Below are positions 52,307 through 61,397 of a DNA stretch of 64,000 nucleotides, piece after piece. The stretch is from Pseudomonadota bacterium (GTDB taxonomy: Bacteria > Myxococcota_A > UBA796 > SXON01). A program made the translations under genes and the position numbers. Every line of letters begins with the position of its first letter. Positions within the stretch are counted from its first letter, which is position 1. The stretch lies in contig JAUXQH010000001.1 in NCBI GenBank assembly GCA_030685065.1, positions 175,230 to 239,229 of the forward strand. The letters run 5' to 3'. The notes below the pieces were generated by a model that saw only the letters and a list, made by a program, of their open reading frames with translations, made no database searches and was not told where the DNA came from.

Positions 52307-53268
52307 GGGGTGCCGACCGCCCATCGTGGACGCGCGCTGGAGGGACCGGGCGGGAGCTCGGCGAGGAGGCGCAAGCGCCCGACGTTGGCGATCATCGCGC
52401 CATTGTCGGTGCACCGTGCGCGAGGCGGGAGGAAGGCCTGGAGCCCACAGGCGGCGACGCGGGCCCGGATGCGGCTGTTTGCCGCCGCCCCGCCGCCGAT
52501 CGCGATGCGCTCGACGCCCGTCCGGACGGAGGCGCGCTGGATCCGGTCGATGAGCACGTCCGACACCGCTTCCTGGAAGCTCGCGGCGAGGTCCGCGTGG
52601 GGGGTGCCGGGAAAGCGCTCGAGGCGCGTGCGAACCGCGGTCTTGAGGCCGGAGAAGCTCATGTCGAGGTCTCCCACCCGGGCGCGAGGGAGAGGGACCG
52701 CGGACGGATCTCCCTCGGCGGCGAGGGCGTCGACGAGCGGGCCGCCCGGATACCCGAGCCCCAACATGCGGGCGACCTTGTCGAAGGCCTCGCCGACGGC
52801 GTCGTCGACGGTCTCGGCGAGGGTCTGGTACACGCCCACGCTCTCCGCGAGGTAGAGCGTCGTGTGCCCACCGCTCACGACGAGCCCCAGGAAAGGAAAC
52901 GCGGGAGCGGGCACGTCGAGAAGGGGGGCCAGCAGGTGGCCCTCGAGGTGGTTGACCGGCATGAAGGGGACGCCCCAGCCGAGCGCCGCAGCGCGCCCGA
53001 AGGACAACCCCACGAGCACCGCGCCGATGAGGCCCGGGCCGGCGGTGGCGGCCACGGCATCGGGCCGCTCGACGCCGGCGCGTTCGAGGGCGGCGCGGAC
53101 CACGGGTGCGATCTGCTCGACGTGGGCGCGGCTCGCGAGCTCGGGCACGACGCCCCCGTACGCGGCATGGATCGCCTGCCCGTAGACCACGTCCGAGAGC
53201 ACCCCCTCGGGGCCCACCAGCGCGGCCGCCGTTTCGTCGCAGGAGGTCTCGATGCCGAGCACACGCAT
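52303..53268 (-). CDS. tsaD: tRNA N6-threonylcarbamoyladenosine transferase
   Basis: A 321-residue ASKHA enzyme transferring threonylcarbamoyl to A37. VLGIETSCDETAAALVG opens it, the metal-binding HLEGH is at 107-111, VVSGGHTTLYL and GGGAAANSRIRARV bind nucleotide, and CTDNGAMIANVGRLRL closes it. It is translationally coupled to the CPBP protease gene upstream (TGATG) and to rsmA (ATGA). Confidence 0.97.
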   Translation of the reverse strand: MRVLGIETSCDETAAALVGPEGVLSDVVYGQAIHAAYGGVVPELASRAHVEQIAPVVRAALERAGVERPDAVAATAGPGLIGAVLVGLSFGRAAALGWGVPFMPVNHLEGHLLAPLLDVPAPAFPFLGLVVSGGHTTLYLAESVGVYQTLAETVDDAVGEAFDKVARMLGLGYPGGPLVDALAAEGDPSAVPLPRARVGDLDMSFSGLKTAVRTRLERFPGTPHADLAASFQEAVSDVLIDRIQRASVRTGVERIAIGGGAAANSRIRARVAACGLQAFLPPRARCTDNGAMIANVGRLRLLAELPPGPSSARPRWAVGTP

Positions 53269-54188
53269 CAGGCGGCCAACGCGGGTCCGGGCGAGGACGG
53301 CCCGGCGGGAAACCGGGCGAAGAGGGTCAGCGCGAGCGCCAGGAGCACGATGCCGCCCGCGACGCCCGTGACCCCCACCACCTGCGGCACGCCGCCGCTC
53401 AAGACCAGCTCGTGGAAGCCCCCCAACGCCGTCAGCACCCCGTGCGCCAGGGCCGCGGCCCACACCGTGCCGCCGGCCTCGCGCACCCAGGCCAGCAGCG
53501 CCCCGAGGGGGATCGAGGCCCCCACGAGCACCAGCGTGCCCTGCACCGGCGCGTCCGGGAAGTACCCGAGGAGCAGCACGAGCGGCACGTGCCAGAGGCC
53601 CCAGGTGAGGCCGATCCCCAGCGCCGCGGGCCAGAAACCGAGCGGTCGAAGCTCGCGGAGCAGCACGCCGCGCCAGCCGATCTCCTCGGCGAACGCGAGC
53701 GGCGTGTAGAAGAACAAGCCGACGATCAGCGCCTGGAAGGAGGCGAGGAGGGCATACGGCACCCGCGACGCGGCGAGCCCCTCCTGCACCTTGGCCGCCG
53801 CGTCCTCTCCGCGGAGCTCCAGGACCCGCTCGACGATCGGCCCCCCCGTCAGATCGAGGGTGCCCCATCCGAACAGGTGAGCGACCAGCGCCGACGCCCA
53901 GACGATCGCGACGGGCGCGAACCAGGAGAGGATCATGATCCCGTCGAATCGGAGGGCGGTGTCGATGCTCGCGATGGGCTCCCGCACGACGAGCCGCTTC
54001 CAGACGAGCGAGGCGAGGAGGGGCCCGACGAGGAACGGAATCGCGAGGACGAGGCTCCAGTACCCATCGACGGGGATGCCCGCGGCATACACGACGGCGG
54101 CGACGCCCCAGCTCCAGGCGAAACAGAGGGCGACCCAGGAGCCCGCGCGGCGAACGAGCGGGGCGGTGACGGGGTTCCGCGAGCTCAA
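53268..54188 (-). CDS. CPBP-family intramembrane metalloprotease
   Basis: A 306-residue membrane protein with about eight helices and the CAAX-protease/bacteriocin-processing motifs: EEIGWRGVLLRELRP (motif 1, EExxxR) and TWGLWHVPLVLLLGY (motif 2 His), with an AALAHGVLTALGG third motif. The target is unknown. The start is TTG in a TTGA overlap with the haem lipoprotein gene. It sits between tsaD and the Gld-like cluster. Confidence 0.9.
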   Translation of the reverse strand: MSSRNPVTAPLVRRAGSWVALCFAWSWGVAAVVYAAGIPVDGYWSLVLAIPFLVGPLLASLVWKRLVVREPIASIDTALRFDGIMILSWFAPVAIVWASALVAHLFGWGTLDLTGGPIVERVLELRGEDAAAKVQEGLAASRVPYALLASFQALIVGLFFYTPLAFAEEIGWRGVLLRELRPLGFWPAALGIGLTWGLWHVPLVLLLGYFPDAPVQGTLVLVGASIPLGALLAWVREAGGTVWAAALAHGVLTALGGFHELVLSGGVPQVVGVTGVAGGIVLLALALTLFARFPAGPSSPGPALAA

Positions 54189-55705
54189 TGCACCACCTGC
54201 GGGAGATAGGACGCCGGGTCGAAACGCCCACCATCCTGTTTACCGTCGTGACACCCGGCGCACAGCTCGGCTGCGGGCTTGGCGATCATCTCGACCGTGG
54301 GCGGATTGGCGACGTGGGCCTTGCCGGGGCCGTGACACGCCTCGCACCCGACGGACTCGAGTCCCGCCACGGCGCCGGGGTCCTTCGGGCCGTCCGGGTG
54401 CAGCGCCCCGGTGACATGGCAGGAGAAGCAGGCGCGGTCGCGCTCGTTGTTGGTCTTCACCAGGGTGGCCCAGGCGGACGCGTGGGCGGTGCCACCCCAC
54501 TGCTTCGCCTGGTCCGCGTGGCACCCGGTGCACGCGCTCGACCCCGCGAACGGCCCGGCCGCGATCGCGGACTCGGTCACGACGGGCTCGGCGGCCTCGA
54601 TCAACGCCTTGGCCGCCGCTACGAGCGTGGCGGTCGCTGGGTGATCGGCGAGCTCCGCGCCGAGATCGACCAGGCGGTTGGTCGCGCGGTGCGCGGGCCC
54701 CGACTCGTCCGCGGCCGCCTTCAGGGAGGCCTCGAGGTCCACCAGCTTCCCGTCGAAGAACGACACCTGCTTGCCGAGGCGGGCGCGCGAGGCGTCGTCC
54801 GTCGCGTCGGCCTGCCGCTTCTTCAGTTCGGCCACGCGCGTCCTGTAGCTGTCCCGTTGCTCGGCGAGCCGCGCGAGCACCTGCCCGTCACGCCAAACGG
54901 TGGCGCCGGGGGTGAGCGTGAACGCCATCACGCCCAGCTGCTTTCCGCGGGAGCCCGCGGAGAGGAGGAGCCCGCCATTCGCGAGCGCGCGCGGCTGCTC
55001 GAGCTGTTGACGTTCCTGCCCGTTGACGACGAGCGAGACGCTGGGGAAGGCGGCCGCGAGCGCCTCGTCCTCCTGGAGCTTCTGACCCGACAGGACGATG
55101 ACGACGTCGGCCGGCGCGGCCTCCAGCGCGGCGCGGACGGCGGCCGCCGGCTCCGTGACATGGCAGGTGGGCTCCTTCTGGGAGTTGCCCATGACGCCGA
55201 CGACGGTGAACGACTGCCCGCCACGCTCGAAGTGGAGATAGGCCGGGAACGGACGTTCGCCGCCACATTCCAGGTTCGCGGCCACGTAGGGCAGCGTGTG
55301 CGCCGTCGCGAGCTCACGCACGGTCGGGAGTCCCAGCGCGAGATCGCCCGCACCCGGGAGCATGGCGTCTACTCCCGCGAGCGCGTAGGCCTGGGCCAGC
55401 AGCCGCGCCTTGGCGACCTGCTGATCCCGCTCCTCTGCGCGGATCACGGCCTTGCCCGCGAACAGGTTTCCGGCGTCGACCACGACGACCGGCCCCTCCG
55501 CGCGGAGCCCCTCGATCACTGTGTTTCGCCTGGACAGACCGCCCAGAGGGTGGCGTGGTCAACCACATGGCTCGATCTCGCCGTCGAGGTTGCCCGCATA
55601 CGCGAGCGTCACGCCGCCGACGGGCGCCGTAGCGGACGGCTCGGCCCCAGTGCACGCGGCGACGACCAGGGCCGCGGCCACGAAAACGCGGCGACGCCAC
55701 CTCAT
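54185..55705 (-). CDS. Probable selenoprotein: tetraheme lipoprotein with metallophosphatase-like domain
   Basis: Read through one in-frame TGA at codon 49, this is a 506-residue lipoprotein. The signal ends ALVVAAC with Cys18. The segment LAYAGNLDGEIEPCG-U-PRHPLGGLSRR matches a family whose members have EPCGC there. A UshA/metallophosphatase-like domain follows (VVVVDAGNLF, VDAMLPGAGDLALG, YVAANLECGG), but the usual GNHE metal motif is degenerate. The C-terminal cytochrome domain holds four CxxCH haem sites at about 392, 426, 454 and 482. Without readthrough the product is a 48-residue lipopeptide. ATG 55705 overlaps the DUF4340 stop (ATGA). It is probably a periplasmic electron-transfer or redox protein. 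Confidence 0.85.
55529..55547 (-). promoter_or_regulatory. Candidate bacterial SECIS hairpin
   Basis: Downstream of the UGA the RNA can fold as UCUGGG, loop CGGUCUG, UCCAGG (stem of six including two wobbles). GGU-CUG occupies nucleotides 19-24 after the UGA. From memory the E. coli fdhF SECIS has the same apical GGUCUG at the same distance. Confidence 0.7.
55559..55561 (-). other. In-frame UGA, predicted selenocysteine codon
   Basis: TGA at codon 49 sits between EPCG and PRHPLGGL, with the reading frame, codon usage and homology continuing on both sides. A Cys is expected at this place in relatives. Confidence 0.82.
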
Positions 55706-57249
55706 TCGGGGGCCCCTGCGGCGGGCGGGCGGGCTCCGCCCTTCGGCGATGGCGCGGGCCCAGCACCCGGCGCGCCGGGGAGGCCGCCCTGCTCGGTCTC
55801 GATGCGCTCCCTGCGCTCGATCTTCTCCTCGTCACCCGTCGCCTTGCGGCGGTGCTCCCGCATCAGGTCCTTCACGACGTCGACCAGGCCGCTGTCGATG
55901 ATGTAGACCTCGGGGAACTCGAGGGCACGGGCGTAGAACCGGTCGCGCTCGTGGCCTTCGGGGTCGACCGTGGGGGCGGCATGCTGGCCGACGACGATCG
56001 TGCGGGCCTCTCCACCCCGATCGTTCATCACGATCGTGGCCAGCGGCTTGTCGAAGCCGTACTCCCCATCCGACGCGACCTCGGCCACGAACTCGTCCGC
56101 CTGCACGTTTGCGACGCGAGTGGCCAGGCGCTTGGGAGTGCTGCCCGGGACCGGCACGCCCGTGTCCCAGAACCACTTGTCGGCTTCCATCGTCACGGTG
56201 ACGGTGCCCGTCAGGTCGGGATCCCGATCGTCGCCCGAGAAGGTCGTCACGAGGGACGCGAGCGTGTTCGGGTCCATCCGGGCGAAGCGCGTCAGTCGGA
56301 AGGTCTCGGGATCGGCGAGGTAGTCGTCCAGCAGGCCGTCCCGCGCCGCGTACACCGTCGGCTCCTCCGCCAGCTTGACGTAGGCCAGCACGTACTCGCC
56401 GTCCTTCTCTCCCGTCGCCGCGCCGAGGAGCAGCGTCAGCGGATCCCGGCCGGAGAAACGGATGGTGACCCGCGCCCGGGGCTTGTCCAGCCCGTACCTG
56501 GCGAGATCCGTATCGTCGTCGGTGACGAACTGGATCGCCTTGAGCGCGGAGACCCGGCCCATCAGGCCGCGGATCTCGCTGTCGTTCGCCGCGAACCGCT
56601 TGGGCTCGAGCATGTCCCAGCTGCGCTCGCCGGTGCGCTGGAACGCCAGGCGCCTTCCCTCCGGAAGATCGGCCGAGAGGGCATCGACGTCCTTGCTGTC
56701 GAACGAGGCGAAGCGCCGCTCGCGGAACTCGGCGAGGGACAGGCTGTAGTAGTCGACCGCGCTCTTCTTCACGGTGTAGACGGCGGTGTCCCCAGTCTTG
56801 CGGACGTAGAAGCTGACACCGGAGGGGTTCGGATCGCCGGCGTCGAACTGCTCGGTGGAGCCGTCCCTGAACGTGAGCTTCACGTGGATCGTGCTGGAGC
56901 CGAGGCCGTACAACGCTTCGTCCGCCGGGCCGTCGACCACCGTGGCGCGCGCCACGAGATCGTGGAGCTGGTGCTTCACGCGGTTCACCATCGAGCGGCT
57001 CGCGCGGAGCTCCTCGGTCTCGAGCCACCAGCCGTCCGCGCGCTCGACGAGCACGATGACCCCCTCCGGCCGGGTCACCTCGACCTTGACGAGGTTGGCC
57101 TTCTCGAAGACGAAGATGGGCTTCTCGATGCCCTTGAGGGCGGCCTTCCGCTCGGCGGGGGTCAGCTCGACGGGACGCACCATCCACCACGCCCCGAGGA
57201 GCGCGACGAGCGCCACCAGCGCGAACAGGGTGCCGCGGAACGCCTTCAT
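55702..57249 (-). CDS. DUF4340 domain protein (Gld-cluster partner)
   Basis: A 515-residue membrane-anchored periplasmic protein. The N-terminal helix TLFALVALVALLGAWWMV anchors it. Repeated DUF4340 units contain ADGWWLETEELRASRSMVNR, STIHVKLTFRDGSTEQFDAG and SFYVRKTGDTAVYTVKKSAV. A Pro/Gly-rich tail ends it. DUF4340 genes commonly follow GldG-type genes and probably belong to the same envelope complex. AGGGGAGTGC precedes the ATG. Confidence 0.85.
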   Translation of the reverse strand: MKAFRGTLFALVALVALLGAWWMVRPVELTPAERKAALKGIEKPIFVFEKANLVKVEVTRPEGVIVLVERADGWWLETEELRASRSMVNRVKHQLHDLVARATVVDGPADEALYGLGSSTIHVKLTFRDGSTEQFDAGDPNPSGVSFYVRKTGDTAVYTVKKSAVDYYSLSLAEFRERRFASFDSKDVDALSADLPEGRRLAFQRTGERSWDMLEPKRFAANDSEIRGLMGRVSALKAIQFVTDDDTDLARYGLDKPRARVTIRFSGRDPLTLLLGAATGEKDGEYVLAYVKLAEEPTVYAARDGLLDDYLADPETFRLTRFARMDPNTLASLVTTFSGDDRDPDLTGTVTVTMEADKWFWDTGVPVPGSTPKRLATRVANVQADEFVAEVASDGEYGFDKPLATIVMNDRGGEARTIVVGQHAAPTVDPEGHERDRFYARALEFPEVYIIDSGLVDVVKDLMREHRRKATGDEEKIERRERIETEQGGLPGAPGAGPAPSPKGGARPPAAGAPE

Positions 57250-57274
57250 GCACTCCCCTTGCGATGGTGCCCGC

Positions 57275-58729
57275 TCATCGACCGCGCCTCGCCGCCCAGA
57301 CTCCGGCCCCGAGCAGCACCGCGAGGAGCGGCCCCATCGAGAGCACGAGCCAACGGACCTTGCCCAGGTCCTCCGCGGAGAGCGCGAGGCGGCGCACCAT
57401 GCTCGGGCGGCCGACCACGGACAGGCGCCCCTCGTCCCCCACGAGCCAGCGGAACGTGTTGATCGCGAAGCTCGCGTTGCCAGGGCCCTCGGAGAGGAGC
57501 CCGTTGCCGATGGCGTCGGCATCGCCGAGGACCACCACGCGGGCGCGGCCACGCTTCACCATGCCCGAATCGGGCCCGAGCTCCAGCGCGAGGGCCATCG
57601 CGGCCGGCCCCGCGCCGTCGATGTCGGCCTCGAACTTCGCGGCGCCGCCGTCGAACGCGCCCCCGCGCTCGATCCAGCCGTCACGCGAGGTCTCGAGGAG
57701 CGTCGACACGCGGATCCCCTCGCGGGGCGGCACCGCGGGCTGGAGCGGCGCGGCGCGCGAAACCACGGTGACCAGCGCCTGATCCGACAGGTCCTTCGTG
57801 ATCGGGTGGGCCTTGTACCGGGGCACCGGCCGATCCGGGTACGGGAAGACCAGCAGCTTGTCCAGGACGATGCCCTCGGGCACCACCACGCCGAGCCGAC
57901 CGAGGAGCCCCGGGACGAACGAGCCGGGCTCGACGGCGAAGAGGAGCGACCCGCCGGTGGCGAGGTAGGCCAGCAGCAGATCCTCTTCGAGCAAGGGGAT
58001 GGCGACGCGCGGACGCGCGATGACGACGGCAGCGGCGTCATCCGGGACGCGCGGTGCGGCCTCCTCGCGATCGCGGACGAAGTCGAGCTTCTTGAGCTCG
58101 TAGTTCTCCTGGTCGAGCATGGCCTTCAGATCGGCCAGCCCGTCGGGATCGCGCCCCTCGGGGTCGAGCTCGCCGTGGCCGACCAGCGCGTAGACGACGC
58201 GGCGGCTGTCGGACATCAGCTGGGAGAAGGCGCGGTTGATCGCGGCCTCGCCCAGGAACTCGATCTTGCGGTCGTCCCCCTTGCCGGAGCGGCGGAACAG
58301 GTCGCGATCCTGGAGGTCCACCCGACGAGCGCCGCGCTGCACCACCACGGTGCCGTAGTCGGTCACCCCGAGCTTCTCGGCGGTCAGCCGCTCCTTGTCG
58401 AAGTCGATGAACTTCGTCTCGACGACGGCCGAGTTGTAGTCCATCTCCTCGAGGAGATCCTGGAGCTGGCGGTCCTTGAAGTAGGCCTCCTTCTTGCCCC
58501 GTTGCGCCGAAAACGCGGTCACGGTCACGGCCTGCGCGTCGTGATCGAGCAGGTCGAGCTTGTTCACCGTGTCCGCCGCGAGGACGCTGCCTTGATCCGC
58601 GGACAGATCCACGCGGATCCGGAAACGGTCCACCAGCAGGTACACGACCACCACCGCGGCCACCACGAGGAAGGTCACGATCGTGGCGTTGGAGCCCACC
58701 GCGAGGCGGCGCTGCAGGGTGCGGTTCAT
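57275..58729 (-). CDS. gldG: GldG-type ABC transporter auxiliary protein
   Basis: A 484-residue protein with an N-terminal helix (TIVTFLVVAAVVVVYLLVDR), a large periplasmic region and a C-terminal helix (WLVLSMGPLLAVLLGAGVWA). VDLSADQGSVLAADTVNKL and ALVGHGELDPEGRDPDGLAD are typical of the GldG/IFT52-like family. Its ATG overlaps the gldF stop (ATGA). In Flavobacterium GldAFG is needed for gliding; in Deltaproteobacteria the role is uncertain. Confidence 0.88.
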   Translation of the reverse strand: MNRTLQRRLAVGSNATIVTFLVVAAVVVVYLLVDRFRIRVDLSADQGSVLAADTVNKLDLLDHDAQAVTVTAFSAQRGKKEAYFKDRQLQDLLEEMDYNSAVVETKFIDFDKERLTAEKLGVTDYGTVVVQRGARRVDLQDRDLFRRSGKGDDRKIEFLGEAAINRAFSQLMSDSRRVVYALVGHGELDPEGRDPDGLADLKAMLDQENYELKKLDFVRDREEAAPRVPDDAAAVVIARPRVAIPLLEEDLLLAYLATGGSLLFAVEPGSFVPGLLGRLGVVVPEGIVLDKLLVFPYPDRPVPRYKAHPITKDLSDQALVTVVSRAAPLQPAVPPREGIRVSTLLETSRDGWIERGGAFDGGAAKFEADIDGAGPAAMALALELGPDSGMVKRGRARVVVLGDADAIGNGLLSEGPGNASFAINTFRWLVGDEGRLSVVGRPSMVRRLALSAEDLGKVRWLVLSMGPLLAVLLGAGVWAARRGR

Positions 58730-59436
58730 CGCCACCGGCGCGACTCCACGGAGCGGAAGGTCAGGAAAAGGAACACACCCGTGAACGCCAGGAAATAGAA
58801 GATGTCGGCGCTGTCGAGGACGCCCCGATTGAACGAGTCGAGGTGCACGAGCACGGAGAGCGGCCGGACGGCATCGGCCCACTCCTCGGGGAGCAGCGCC
58901 TCCGCCCGCCCGACGAGCCAGAACGGCAGCAGGATCACGATGCCGATGAGGCCGGCGGCGACCTGATCATCGGTAAGCGAGGAGGCGAAGATCCCCGCCG
59001 CGCAGAACGCCGCCGCGACCCCGACGAGCCCGAGGTAGCTCGTGAAGATGACGCCCCAGTCCGGATCCCCGTAGTACGCGAGCACCAGCGGAAAAACGAG
59101 GGTTCCCAGGAACATCAACAAGCAGAGCGTGAGCGACGCCAGCCACTTGCCGATCACGATGGATCCGAGCGAGATCGGGGCGGTCATCAGGAGCTCGAGC
59201 GTGCCGAGGCGACGCTCCTCCGCGAAGTGCCGCATGGTGAGCATCGGGAGCACGAAGAGCTGGGTGATCGCGAGGTTGCCGATGAGGACGCGCAACGAGG
59301 CCTCGCCGGTGAGCGTCACGCCCAGGTAGAAGAACAGCCCCGCCAGGAAGAGGAACGCCGAGAGGAAGACGTAGGCGAGCGGGCTCACGAAGTAGATTCG
59401 GAGCTCCTTTTTCCAGAGCGTCAGCACCCCCTTCAC
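58726..59436 (-). CDS. gldF: ABC-2 type permease, GldF-like
   Basis: A 236-residue permease with six helices. LWKKELRIYFVSPLAYVFLS is the classic N-terminus, MRHFAEERRLGTLELLMTAP is the coupling-helix region, and DSFNRGVLDSADIFYFLAFT precedes the last helix. GTG start in GTGA with the ATPase gene. It forms the membrane channel of the GldA-like ATPase. Confidence 0.92.
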   Translation of the reverse strand: MKGVLTLWKKELRIYFVSPLAYVFLSAFLFLAGLFFYLGVTLTGEASLRVLIGNLAITQLFVLPMLTMRHFAEERRLGTLELLMTAPISLGSIVIGKWLASLTLCLLMFLGTLVFPLVLAYYGDPDWGVIFTSYLGLVGVAAAFCAAGIFASSLTDDQVAAGLIGIVILLPFWLVGRAEALLPEEWADAVRPLSVLVHLDSFNRGVLDSADIFYFLAFTGVFLFLTFRSVESRRWR

Positions 59437-60350
59437 TCGCGCCCCACGATGCCGACGAAGGCCTCTTCGAGCGTGGGGAGGCGATGCTCGAGCGTCCGCA
59501 CGCGGCCACCCACGGCGCGGGCCAGCTCCGCGATGGCCACGCGCGGATCCAGCTTGGCATTGACGCGGAAGGACCGCCACGGGCCGTCCTGCCCGAGGGG
59601 CTCGACCAGGTCGATCTCGGGGAGCGAGCCGAGCCGCGGCCCGTCGATCCCCTCGACCTCGGCGAGGTACCACTCCCCGCCCGGCGCCATCGCGCGGAGC
59701 TCCGCGATGGAGCCCTGGGCCACGAGCTTGCCCTTGGCGATGACGAGGGCGCGCGGACAGAGCGCCTCGACCTCGGAGAGGATGTGGGTGGAGAGGATCA
59801 CCGTGTGGGTGCCCGCGAGGGAGCGGACCAGGTCACGGATGCCGACGAGCTGGGCGGGATCGAGGCCGCTGGTGGGCTCGTCGAGGATGAGCACGGGGGG
59901 ATCGTGCAGCAGCGCCTGGGCGAGCCCGACGCGCTGGCGGTAGCCCTTCGACAGGGAGCCGAGGATGCGGCGCTCCCATCCGGCGAGCCCGACGCGCTCC
60001 ATCACGCCGCCGGTCCGCTGGTGCCGGGCACGCCCGGTGAAGCCCCGAAGCTCGGCGATGAAGCCGAGGTAGTCCCCCACCGTCAGCTCCGGGTAGAGCG
60101 GCGGCGACTCGGGGAGGTACCCGACGCGGCGCTTGACCTCCATCGGCGACTCGAACACGTCGAAGCCTGCGACGCGAGCATCCCCACCGGTCGCCGGGAG
60201 GAACCCGGTGAGGATCCGCATGGTCGTCGTCTTTCCGGCGCCGTTCGGCCCGAGAAATCCGACGATTTCGCCCCTACCGACCGTGAACGAGACGTCGTTC
60301 AGGGCGAGGCGAGGGCCATAGGCCTTGGTGAGGGAGACAGCTTCGATCAT
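59433..60350 (-). CDS. gldA: ABC transporter ATPase, GldA-like
   Basis: A 305-residue ATPase. Walker A GPNGAGKTT starts at 34, YLPESPPLYPELTVGDYLGF is the Q-loop region, LSKGYRQRVGLAQALLHDP the signature, and LILDEPTSGLDP Walker B. HILSEVEALCPRALVIAKG follows. A C-terminal domain of about 90 residues is typical of the GldA/NodI type. It is the first gene of a minus-strand operon running to rsmA. Confidence 0.92.
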   Translation of the reverse strand: MIEAVSLTKAYGPRLALNDVSFTVGRGEIVGFLGPNGAGKTTTMRILTGFLPATGGDARVAGFDVFESPMEVKRRVGYLPESPPLYPELTVGDYLGFIAELRGFTGRARHQRTGGVMERVGLAGWERRILGSLSKGYRQRVGLAQALLHDPPVLILDEPTSGLDPAQLVGIRDLVRSLAGTHTVILSTHILSEVEALCPRALVIAKGKLVAQGSIAELRAMAPGGEWYLAEVEGIDGPRLGSLPEIDLVEPLGQDGPWRSFRVNAKLDPRVAIAELARAVGGRVRTLEHRLPTLEEAFVGIVGRE

Positions 60351-60427
60351 CGGAACAGGCCCGCCATCTAACGGATGACGGCGTCCCCGCTACCCGCGAC
60401 GACCCCGGCCAAGGGTTATTCGGGCCC

Positions 60428-60928
60428 ATGGTCTGGTTGTGTCTGGCCGCGATCGCCTCCGCCGAAGTGGTGGACGGCATCCTGCACGTGGTCGGCGAAC
60501 GCATCGTGACGCGATCCGACGTGGCGTTCGAGGCCGACTTCGACCACCGCGACGCGAGCCCGCTCGCTCCCCTCGAAGATGAAGGCTACCCGCTGGAGCA
60601 GCGGCTGGTCGACTTCGCGATCCTCCGCGAACTCGCGGGGGACATCGAGATCTACAAGCCACAGCCCGCCGAGGTCCGCGCGCGCGGGGAGCGCTTCCGT
60701 GCGGGGTGGCCCCATCCCGAGGACCACGTCGCGTTCCTGGCGCGCTGGGGCCTCGACGATCAGCGGCTCCTCGGGTTTCTGTACAGCAGGTTGGTGGTCG
60801 AGCGATATGTCGCGCGCAACGCCGGCCAGGCCGCTGCCGTGCTCGACCGGGACGAGCTCACCGCCGGCGTCTACCAGGCCTGGATGGCCGACCTGCGCGC
60901 GCGCGCCACCGTTCGGAGCACCCGATGA
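60428..60928 (+). CDS. Small secreted SurA-N-like protein without PPIase domain
   Basis: A 166-residue protein with a short signal (MVWLCLAAIASA). The mature start EVVDGILHVVGERIVTRSDV matches the SurA N-terminal pattern (VDxIxAVVNxxxIxxSDV). The rest is helical and resembles the SurA chaperone core, while the parvulin domain is missing. A periplasmic chaperone role is plausible. Its stop overlaps rimI (ATGA). Confidence 0.65.
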   Translation: MVWLCLAAIASAEVVDGILHVVGERIVTRSDVAFEADFDHRDASPLAPLEDEGYPLEQRLVDFAILRELAGDIEIYKPQPAEVRARGERFRAGWPHPEDHVAFLARWGLDDQRLLGFLYSRLVVERYVARNAGQAAAVLDRDELTAGVYQAWMADLRARATVRSTR

Positions 60929-61365
60929 CCGAGCCGTGCCAGGAGGCCACCGCAGCGGACCTGGACGGGGTCGTGGCGCTCGAGAATACGTGCTTCGCGG
61001 AGGATCCGTGGACCCGGAACATGCTCCAGGACGAGCTCTCGCGCCCGGGGGGCATCTTCCTGGTCATCCGCGCCGCGGGCCGAACCGCCGCCTTCGCGAT
61101 CGGGTGGGCAGTTCTGGACGAGCTTCACATCCTGCAGGTTGCGGTAGATCCCGCCGCGCGACGGCTAGGGCTCGGGCGTCAGGTCCTCACCGCGCTGGAA
61201 GCGCGCGCGATCTCGGCCGATAATTCGTGGCTCGAGGTCCGCCGCGACAACGAGGCCGCCATCGGCCTGTACGAAGCGTTCGACTACCGCGCGGTCGGAT
61301 GCCGACCCAAGTACTACACCGACGGGTGTGACGCGCTGCTGCTCCGAAAGCGCCTGCGCGCGTAG
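60925..61365 (+). CDS. rimI: Ribosomal-protein-alanine N-acetyltransferase
   Basis: A 146-residue GNAT acetyltransferase. LENTCFAEDPWTRNMLQDEL is the RimI N-terminus. LHILQVAVDPAARRLGLGRQ is the acetyl-CoA pyrophosphate loop, and EVRRDNEAAIGLYEAFDYRA the C-terminal GNAT motif. It acetylates the N-terminus of ribosomal protein S18 in E. coli. Often linked to tsaB; here it is separate. Confidence 0.88.
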   Translation: MTEPCQEATAADLDGVVALENTCFAEDPWTRNMLQDELSRPGGIFLVIRAAGRTAAFAIGWAVLDELHILQVAVDPAARRLGLGRQVLTALEARAISADNSWLEVRRDNEAAIGLYEAFDYRAVGCRPKYYTDGCDALLLRKRLRA

Positions 61366-61370
61366 CGATG

Positions 61371-61395
61371 CCGCGGCCATAGTCTGGCCTCGCGG
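61371..61395. terminator. Possible bidirectional hairpin between rimI and the AgmX-like gene
   Basis: CCGCGGCC and GGCCTCGCGG can pair with a small bulge between convergent genes. There is no U-run, so support is weak. Confidence 0.35.
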
Positions 61396-61397
61396 GA

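Noticed and set aside
54185..55705. Pseudogene or nonsense mutation explanation for the in-frame TGA
   Set aside because: Not fully excluded, but the TGA falls exactly at the expected Cys site, a SECIS-like hairpin with the right spacing follows, and the rest of the frame is intact and operonic.
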